Assembly (NCBI GenBank): GCA_903871435.1
Contig: CAIQGU010000015.1
Location: 1-5,282, forward strand
Source of the DNA: an uncultured Burkholderiales bacterium
Lineage (GTDB): Bacteria > Pseudomonadota > Gammaproteobacteria > Burkholderiales > Burkholderiaceae_F
Reading direction: 5' to 3'
Length of the DNA: 5,282 nucleotides
In this document: one piece after another, positions 1 to 5,282 of the stretch
Layout: every line of letters starts with the position of its first letter
Position numbering within the stretch: the stretch's first letter is position 1
Position numbers and translations under genes: made by a program
Notes under the pieces: generated by a model
What the model was told of the DNA's origin: nothing
What the model saw: the letters and a program-made list of their open reading frames with translations, nothing else
Database searches by the model: none

Positions 1-530
1 CGCTTCATCTGGTCGACGATAACCCTCGAAATATGATCGTTTTCGGGCAAGCGTCCCAGGTGGCCGTGCAGGTGCTCTTCCACCTGATTCTCGGTTTCGG
101 CCATGAACCCAAGGCTGGCGCGATCGCCGGACAGGGCGGCTGCGCAGCCGATGGCGAAAGCACCGGCATACCAGACCGGGGCGAGCAGGCTGACGCGACC
201 GCCGAGCTCTTCAATGCGGCCCCGCGTCCAGGCCAGGTGGTCGGATTCTTCCGTTGCGGCATGGCGAAACAGGGTACGCAAATTGTCGTCGCGCGTGACG
301 AGGCCTTGCGCCTCGTAGAGGGCCTGCGCGCAGATTTCACCAACATGGTTGACTCGCATGAGGGCCGCAGAATATGCCCGCTCGGCATCGTCGAGTAGCG
401 GCGGGTTGGCCCGCAGGGGTGCGGCCGGGTCGGGGCGTTGCGACTGTGGCAAACCCGCCACAACCGTCATGGCAGATTGCAGTACCGCGATACAGCGATC
501 GGCGGCGGTGGGCTTGCGGATGCTTTCCAT
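1..530 (-). CDS. coq7: Coq7-type demethoxyubiquinone (DMQ) hydroxylase, 3' end outside window
   Basis: Coq7 is a membrane-associated di-iron monooxygenase that hydroxylates the demethoxyquinol ring late in ubiquinone synthesis; many non-enteric proteobacteria use it in place of the flavoprotein UbiF. From the ATG at 528-530, 176 codons are readable before the window ends. The signature 'LMRVNHVGEICAQALY' covers residues 57-72. The visible iron ligands are E65, the ExxH pair E95/H98 in 'TEESDHL', and E147 in 'ETENQVEEH'. Their spacing (30, 3 and 49 residues) matches the family's ferritin-like fold. The last Glu/His pair of the second ExxH would fall near residues 183-186, beyond the edge, so completeness of the active site cannot be judged. 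No earlier in-frame start was found nearby, and the Shine-Dalgarno before this ATG is weak. The gene is divergent from the porin. The family call is secure; the exact start is less so. Confidence 0.93.
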   Translation of the reverse strand, partial: MESIRKPTAADRCIAVLQSAMTVVAGLPQSQRPDPAAPLRANPPLLDDAERAYSAALMRVNHVGEICAQALYEAQGLVTRDDNLRTLFRHAATEESDHLAWTRGRIEELGGRVSLLAPVWYAGAFAIGCAAALSGDRASLGFMAETENQVEEHLHGHLGRLPENDHISRVIVDQMK

Positions 531-570
531 GACGAAGGTCCCGGTTGACAGCGCACCGGCCGGCAGCGCG

Positions 571-600
571 AGAAAAATTATTAACGAATATGCATGCTTG
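571..600 (-). promoter_or_regulatory. AT-rich tract, possible coq7 promoter
   Basis: This is the most AT-rich stretch between coq7 and the porin, standing out from GC-rich surroundings. Read on the minus strand it contains AATAAT (plus coordinates 577-582), five of six matches to a sigma-70 -10 box. It lies about 47 bp from the coq7 ATG, giving a leader of about 40 nt. No convincing -35 box or TGn extension is visible at normal spacing, so this is only a plausible site. Confidence 0.3.
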
Positions 601-643
601 GCGGGCGCGTTATTGCATTGAGCAGCCTACCCAGGGCCAGTAT

Positions 644-684
644 GTTGTATTTTCCCGACAACGTAAGCCCGTTGTAATCTTACG
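644..684. promoter_or_regulatory. Nested inverted repeats upstream of porin: operator/promoter candidate
   Basis: Three copies of one pentamer alternate in orientation: GTTGT at 644-648, ACAAC at 658-662 and GTTGT at 671-675. The last two extend to a perfect ACAACG-N6-CGTTGT dyad (658-675). A second dyad, CGTAAG-N11-CTTACG (662-684), overlaps it. Within the dyads, TGTAAT at 673-678 matches a -10 box at five of six positions, although no good -35 lies at 16-18 bp. The arrangement suggests a regulator binding over the porin promoter, about 80-110 bp before its start codon. The identity of any regulator is unknown. Confidence 0.4.
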
Positions 685-694
685 CCCCTAGGCT

Positions 695-709
695 TTGTGA
701 TAACCACAA
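695..709 (+). repeat. Short inverted repeat in porin upstream region
   Basis: TTGTG-ATAAC-CACAA is a perfect 5-bp dyad with a 5-nt centre. It could be a small hairpin in the porin leader or a half-site pair. It resembles a CRP site only superficially, because the centre is too short. Function is unassigned. Confidence 0.3.
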
Positions 710-758
710 GCGCCTCAGCTGTCCAGTCCAAACACCCAACCCTTGGGGAAATCTCTAA

Positions 759-1949
759 ATGAAAAAGTCACTCGTAGCTCTTTCCGTATTCGGCGCCTTC
801 GCAGGAATCGCGCACGCCGATGACACCAACGTCACCCTGTACGGCGTCATCGACGCTGGCATCGCCACCACCACCAATGTTGCCGGCACCGCCGCCGTTG
901 CAGCAATTGCCGCCAACCCAGCCAAGTATCAGCTGGCCGTGCCCGCGGTTCCTGCTGGCCCCAGTGGCACGGTGACCGGCCTGCAGACCGGTGGCGTATC
1001 GACCTCGCGTTGGGGTCTGCGCGGCACGGAAGACCTGGGCGACGGCACGAAGGTCAAGTTCCTGCTCGAAAGCGAACTGCTGCCGACCTCCGGCGGAAAC
1101 CTGGCAAGCGATGCCTCCACATCTTCGTACACTCAGTTGTTCAAGCGCGGCGCCTGGGTCGGCCTGAGCCAGGATGGCATCGGCGAAGTGCGTTTCGGCC
1201 GCCAGAACACGGCCACTTATGACTACGTCACCACCTACGACGCCCTGCCCGCTTATAACATCGGCAGCTTGACGACTAACGTGGACGGCACCAAGGCTGT
1301 CGCCGGTTCGGGCAACGTGTTCAACGCCTACACGGTCGACCGTTATGACCGTGCCGTGCAACTGCGCAGCGCTGACTACTCCGGCCTGAACCTGCGTGCC
1401 GGCTGGTCCTTCGGCAACTTCCCCGGCTCGCAAGCCCAGAACCGTATTTTCGATCTGGGCGCGTCCTACCACCTGGATGCCCTGAACCTTGCGGTGGCCT
1501 ACCTGGCGGCCAACAACAACTCGGCTGCAAATACCAGCACCGCCACCACGAACATCGGCCTCTTTGCGACCTACGACTTCACCGTTGCCATCGTGAACGC
1601 CAGCTACACCAACAGCAAGGGCAAGCTGGTCGGTGGCGACAGTTTCACCACCCTCACGCTCGGCGCCCGCGTGCCGCTTTCGCCCAAGTTCACGGCCATC
1701 GGTGAATTTGCTCACGACGACAACAAGGCCACCGGTAACAAGCCGCACATCATCACGGCCGGTCTGACCTACGGTCTGTCCAAGCGCACCACGCTGTACG
1801 CGCTGTCCGCCTTCGCCTCGCAATCGGGCAACTCGAAGCTGGAAACCGCCAGCGCCTCGAAGTTCGACACGGGCAACGGCCTGGGCGTTGTTCCAGTTGC
1901 CGGCGACAACCAGACGACGGTCAGCTTCGGTATCAACCACAAGTTCTGA
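759..1949 (+). CDS. General outer-membrane porin (Burkholderiales 16-strand trimeric type)
   Basis: This 396-residue protein should form a water-filled beta-barrel channel for small hydrophilic solutes in the outer membrane. Residues 1-20 are a Sec signal peptide (basic MKK, hydrophobic core, 'AHA' cleavage site), so the mature protein starts 'DDTNVTLYGVIDAG', the usual first strand of this family. Other family blocks are 'SRWGLRGTEDLGDG' (83-96) and 'GAWVGLSQDGIGEVRFGRQ' (131-149), which leads into the constriction loop. It ends 'FGINHKF', with the C-terminal Phe needed for barrel assembly by BAM. Length is typical. Unusually, residues 40-75, between the first strands, form an Ala/Val/Pro-rich stretch in place of the usual polar turn. 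GGGGA at 745-749 lies 9 nt before the ATG and serves as a ribosome site. The gene is monocistronic, with inverted repeats upstream and a strong terminator downstream. Substrate preference cannot be read from sequence. Confidence 0.95.
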   Translation: MKKSLVALSVFGAFAGIAHADDTNVTLYGVIDAGIATTTNVAGTAAVAAIAANPAKYQLAVPAVPAGPSGTVTGLQTGGVSTSRWGLRGTEDLGDGTKVKFLLESELLPTSGGNLASDASTSSYTQLFKRGAWVGLSQDGIGEVRFGRQNTATYDYVTTYDALPAYNIGSLTTNVDGTKAVAGSGNVFNAYTVDRYDRAVQLRSADYSGLNLRAGWSFGNFPGSQAQNRIFDLGASYHLDALNLAVAYLAANNNSAANTSTATTNIGLFATYDFTVAIVNASYTNSKGKLVGGDSFTTLTLGARVPLSPKFTAIGEFAHDDNKATGNKPHIITAGLTYGLSKRTTLYALSAFASQSGNSKLETASASKFDTGNGLGVVPVAGDNQTTVSFGINHKF

Positions 1950-2001
1950 TCGAACGGCCCGGTTGTCTGCCCGGGCACTGTCGAGCAGCAACTGCAGTAT
2001 C

Positions 2002-2038
2002 AAGGCCCGCTGTGTTCACACAGCGGGCCTTTTGTTTT
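2002..2038 (+). terminator. Rho-independent terminator of the porin gene
   Basis: A perfect 13-bp stem, AAGGCCCGCTGTG (2002-2014) pairing with 2019-2031, closes a TTCA tetraloop and is followed by a T-rich run (TTTGTTTT). It starts 53 nt after the porin stop codon. The opposite strand lacks a matching U tract, so it should work mainly for the porin, although the hairpin also lies just past the convergent HMA gene. Confidence 0.95.
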
Positions 2039-2054
2039 CAGCGTATCCGGGCAA

Positions 2055-2264
2055 TCACGCAGCAAGCGCCTCCGCGCCGTAGCCCTCGCTGGCAACGGCA
2101 CGTAGCAGCGCCGCCAGATCCGCGTCGCCTTCTACCCGGGCTTCCTTGCGGTCAAGGTCGACGTGCACGCTGGCCACGCCGGGGACCGCAGCCAGGGCAT
2201 TGCTTACAGCCCGTGAGCAATGTCCACAGGTCATGCCGGTAATGCCGAGAAGATGGGTCTGCAT
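2055..2264 (-). CDS. Heavy-metal-associated (HMA) domain protein, CopZ-like copper chaperone
   Basis: A 69-residue cytoplasmic protein consisting of a single HMA domain (ferredoxin-like beta-alpha-beta-beta-alpha-beta fold). The metal-binding loop 'GMTCGHC' is at residues 10-16, with C13 and C16 as Cu(I) ligands. The later 'EGYGA' (60-64) carries the Gly-Tyr next to the metal site seen in bacterial CopZ proteins. Such proteins bind Cu(I) and pass it to P1B ATPases such as CopA or to regulators. The start is set by AGGAG (minus strand, plus coordinates 2271-2275), 6 nt before this ATG; a longer reading frame to 2345 would add 27 residues unlike the family and lacks a ribosome site. No copA or cueR is visible alongside, so the gene stands alone here. 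The gene converges on the porin. Metal choice is inferred from the motif; mercury or another soft metal is less likely. Confidence 0.92.
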   Translation of the reverse strand: MQTHLLGITGMTCGHCSRAVSNALAAVPGVASVHVDLDRKEARVEGDADLAALLRAVASEGYGAEALAA

Positions 2265-2339
2265 GGGGATCTCCTGAGAACGGGACTGAATGCGGGGCGG
2301 GCCAGGGCCACAAATGGGCACATTACGGAGAAAATGGGC

Positions 2340-2345
2340 GGTCAA
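2340..2345 (-). promoter_or_regulatory. Possible -35 element for the HMA gene
   Basis: On the minus strand TTGACC matches a -35 box at five of six positions. No good -10 lies at 16-18 bp, and I see no dyad of the kind CueR/MerR regulators use across a 19-bp spacer. This is a weak candidate. Confidence 0.2.
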
Positions 2346-2401
2346 TGCCCGGCTCTCCGACGGATTGAAACGCGCCGCCGGGGACCCGCATGCCGTATAC
2401 G

Positions 2402-2410
2402 TGTTATAGT
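2402..2410 (+). promoter_or_regulatory. Extended -10 promoter candidate for rhlE
   Basis: TGTTATAGT combines a TGn extension with TATAGT, five of six matches to the -10 consensus, within otherwise GC-rich DNA. No -35 box is visible at 17 bp, which is tolerated for extended -10 promoters. Transcription would begin near 2416-2418 and give a leader of about 150 nt before the rhlE ATG. Confidence 0.5.
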
Positions 2411-2570
2411 ACTTCTCGTGGCTTGAGACCAGCGTGGTCGCTCAGTTCGACTACCTCGCCACAGTCAATTTCGACGCGCAGTTCCTTACTCGTTCGTCTG
2501 CAATCGGCTGGTCGATGAACTTCGCTTCACACAGAAGCGGCGGCAGGCCAACCCTCGAAAGTACCATTCC
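2411..2570 (+). promoter_or_regulatory. Long 5' leader of rhlE with two candidate hairpins
   Basis: No gene is supported here. Two dyads are visible: GACCA-GCG-TGGTC (2427-2439), which can extend with flanking TGAG/CTCA if a 2-nt bulge is allowed, and CGCTTC-ACACA-GAAGCG (2523-2539), a perfect 6-bp stem-loop about 30 nt before the start codon. The ribosome site is weak (GAAAG around 2557-2561). Genes for DEAD-box helicases in other bacteria often carry long structured leaders linked to cold-shock or autoregulatory control. That this leader does the same is inference. Confidence 0.4.
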
Positions 2571-4337
<1,767 letters not shown>

Positions 4338-4388
4338 GTCCGGCAGGTGTCCACGCCCTCGCCCGCCTCGCGGCGGTGCGGCGGCGCC

Positions 4389-4430
4389 AAAGCCGATGAT
4401 CGGGTCTAGCGACCGGATCATCGGCTTTTT
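4389..4430 (+). terminator. Rho-independent terminator of rhlE
   Basis: AAAGCCGATGATC (4389-4401) pairs with GATCATCGGCTTT (4416-4428). After one G/G mismatch the stem continues with GGTC/GACC around a TAGC loop, and a T run follows the stem. It lies 51 nt after the rhlE stop. The opposite strand has only a short U tract, so it serves mainly the plus strand. Confidence 0.93.
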
Positions 4431-4549
4431 CATTGCTGCCGCGATGCCGATTACGCTATCGAATAGAACAAGGCGCGCTCGCGTGGTGGGCTTAAGGCGG
4501 AAGTTTCGTTCGTTCGAGTTTCCCGACGGTTTGCCAATGCCAACTGGCG
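4431..4549. other. Intergenic stretch with no supported gene
   Basis: This lies between the rhlE terminator and the convergent DUF1203 gene. I see no gene and no clear terminator for the minus-strand gene. The only structure is GCGC-TAA-GCGC (4547-4557), which overlaps the DUF1203 stop codon and lacks a following U run. Confidence 0.5.
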
Positions 4550-5017
4550 CTAAGCGCGGTCAATCCTGCCGGAATAACAACCGCGCTTTGCATTGTGGGC
4601 GTGAATGTACGAGACGGCGGGCGATACGAAAAATCGCAGGATGGTGGTTTCGATATCTTTACCGTCGACGACATCAGCGTCCAGCATCATGCCGTCGGCA
4701 TCGTAGGCACGCAGTGACAGCAGACGCGATCGCATGACCTCTGGAACCTCACCCACTCGGTCGTAGGCATCTTCGGCACCTTCCCGTACAAATATGGCGT
4801 GGGAGGCCCGGTATGGCGTGTTTGCCGGCTGGCAGACGTGATTCAGCAGCAAGACTTTTTCACCCGGCTGGGCGTCGCGCATTTCAATGCGATCCGGGAA
4901 ACCCGGGTTCTTGTCGACGACGTATCGCTTTACTCCATGGCGCGCGAGTTCGTGGTCGCTGAGGCCGTAGAGATGGCGGAAGGGCTGTGCGGATAGTCCG
5001 GTTATGCGAAAGCGCAT
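4550..5017 (-). CDS. DUF1203 family protein
   Basis: A 155-residue soluble protein with no signal peptide or membrane segment; the family has no established biochemical role that I can name. Family-like features run the whole length: N-terminal 'FRITGLSAQPFRHLYGLSD', central 'PGFPDRI', 'PGEKVLLLNH' and 'PYRASHAIFVRE', then 'LSLRAYDADGMMLDADVVDG', and the C-terminal 'YIHAHNAKRGCYSGRIDRA'. Length is normal for the family and the frame is intact. The ATG at 5015-5017 is preferred over the in-frame TTG at 5027-5029, because GGAG (plus coordinates 5024-5027) sits 6 nt before the ATG and the protein then starts at the usual 'MRFRITGL'. That ribosome site lies inside an inverted repeat. The gene appears monocistronic; an unrecognised minus-strand ORF ends about 100 bp upstream, so co-transcription is possible. 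Confidence 0.85.
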   Translation of the reverse strand: MRFRITGLSAQPFRHLYGLSDHELARHGVKRYVVDKNPGFPDRIEMRDAQPGEKVLLLNHVCQPANTPYRASHAIFVREGAEDAYDRVGEVPEVMRSRLLSLRAYDADGMMLDADVVDGKDIETTILRFFVSPAVSYIHAHNAKRGCYSGRIDRA

Positions 5018-5020
5018 GAT

Positions 5021-5048
5021 GTGCTCCAAATTTCAGATTGGAGTGCAC
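5021..5048 (-). promoter_or_regulatory. Inverted repeat enclosing the DUF1203 ribosome binding site
   Basis: On the minus strand, GTGC(AC)TCCAA is followed by an 8-nt loop and TTGGAGCAC. The arms pair perfectly over TCCAA/TTGGA and GTGC/GCAC, with a 2-nt bulge. The 3' arm contains the GGAG Shine-Dalgarno of the DUF1203 gene, ending 6 nt before its ATG. In RNA this hairpin would hide the ribosome site. As DNA it could instead be an operator dyad. The pairing is seen directly; the function is inferred. Confidence 0.5.
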
Positions 5049-5103
5049 GGTAATTGCGCCGCCTCGGTGCGGCAATCCGATTCTTGCGGTCCAATTCGGG
5101 GGC

Positions 5104-5134
5104 AAGCGCGGCAGGACTATGGCCCTGCCCGCTT
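5104..5134. repeat. Hairpin overlapping the 3' end of the right-edge ORF
   Basis: AAGCG-(C)-GGCAGG (5104-5115) pairs with CCTGCCCGCTT (5124-5134), an 11-bp stem with one bulged base and an 8-nt loop containing the stop codon of the minus-strand ORF. There is no U run on the minus strand, so it is at best a weak terminator or attenuating structure. Confidence 0.35.
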
Positions 5135-5282
5135 AGAATTGATACGGATCCAGTCGGCGTAATCGGACTCGTCCAGGCCGCCGGCCGCAAGCGCCACTAT
5201 CGTTTCAACCGTATCCGCCGGATTGGCGACAAGTCTGCGGCCGTTGAAGATGACCTTCGGCGGGACTATTTCGCTTGAATCA
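5117..5282 (-). CDS. C-terminal end of an unrecognised protein, 5' end outside window
   Basis: This minus-strand frame stays open from the right edge for 54 codons to a TAG at 5117-5119. The peptide contains 'PPKVIFNGRRLVANPADTV', then 'ETIVALAAGGLDESDYADW', and ends 'INSKRAGP'. It looks like real protein: a beta-strand-like 'KVIFNG' segment followed by an amphipathic helix and an acidic turn, with mostly G/C third positions. The start lies outside the window, and I do not recognise the family. The frame competing on the plus strand (5054-5278) and a second minus frame (5002-5190) are Arg-rich and less protein-like. The gene points the same way as the DUF1203 gene and could be upstream of it in one transcript, with a gap of about 100 bp that includes an 11-bp hairpin. 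Confidence 0.5.
   Translation of the reverse strand, partial: DSSEIVPPKVIFNGRRLVANPADTVETIVALAAGGLDESDYADWIRINSKRAGP

Noticed and set aside
33..398. 121-codon plus-strand frame over coq7
   Set aside because: It is antisense to the conserved di-iron motifs of coq7 and has no independent support.
5..463. 152-codon minus-strand frame within coq7
   Set aside because: Ser/Arg/Pro-rich out-of-frame reading; the adjacent frame from 530 carries the Coq7 signatures.
695..709. CRP-like site (TGTGA ... CACA) before the porin
   Set aside because: The spacing between half-sites is too short for the TGTGA-N6-TCACA consensus; kept only as a small inverted repeat.
768..2003. 411-codon open frame antisense to the porin, longer than the porin itself
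   Set aside because: It mirrors the porin's codon bias, gives Gly/Val/Arg-rich sequence with no family features, starts at TTG inside the terminator stem and has no ribosome site. The porin frame has a signal peptide and conserved blocks.
2265..2345. 27-residue N-terminal extension of the HMA protein
   Set aside because: No ribosome site at the upstream start and Pro/Arg-rich sequence unlike the family. AGGAG sits 6 nt before the ATG at 2264.
5054..5278. 74-codon plus-strand frame at the right edge
   Set aside because: Arg-rich with no ribosome site or motif. The minus-strand frame ending at 5117 is more protein-like, although neither is proven.

Overview
The window is GC-rich bacterial chromosome that looks like ordinary core genome from a betaproteobacterium of the order Burkholderiales, most likely an Alcaligenaceae member (Bordetella/Achromobacter relatives). 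This rests on three things: a Coq7-type rather than UbiF-type ubiquinone hydroxylase, a classic Burkholderiales general porin of the 'TLYGVIDAGI ... NHKF' type, and a long-tailed RhlE helicase. The species cannot be fixed from sequence reading alone.

Layout, left to right. (1) The 5' part of coq7 lies on the minus strand and runs off the left edge. (2) A 228-bp divergent intergenic region follows, with nested GTTGT/ACAAC inverted repeats that probably hold the porin promoter. (3) A complete porin gene on the plus strand ends in a strong intrinsic terminator. (4) A small copper-chaperone-like HMA gene on the minus strand converges on the porin. (5) A 306-bp gene-free stretch follows. It holds the upstream region of the HMA gene, an extended -10 promoter candidate, and a leader of about 150 nt with two candidate hairpins in front of rhlE. 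(6) rhlE on the plus strand encodes a complete DEAD-box RNA helicase with a disordered tail of about 190 residues, followed by a long-stem terminator. (7) A gene for a DUF1203 protein lies on the minus strand, and its ribosome binding site falls inside an inverted repeat. (8) The C-terminal end of an unrecognised minus-strand ORF is cut by the right edge.

The genes are mostly separate transcription units (divergent, convergent or terminator-bounded) and do not form one pathway: ubiquinone synthesis, outer-membrane permeability, copper handling, RNA remodelling and an uncharacterised protein. I see no mobile element, CRISPR array, tRNA, rRNA or defence/toxin cassette. I find no convincing new multi-gene system. 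The signals most worth a second look are regulatory: the hairpin covering the DUF1203 Shine-Dalgarno, the structured rhlE leader, and the repeated motif upstream of the porin.
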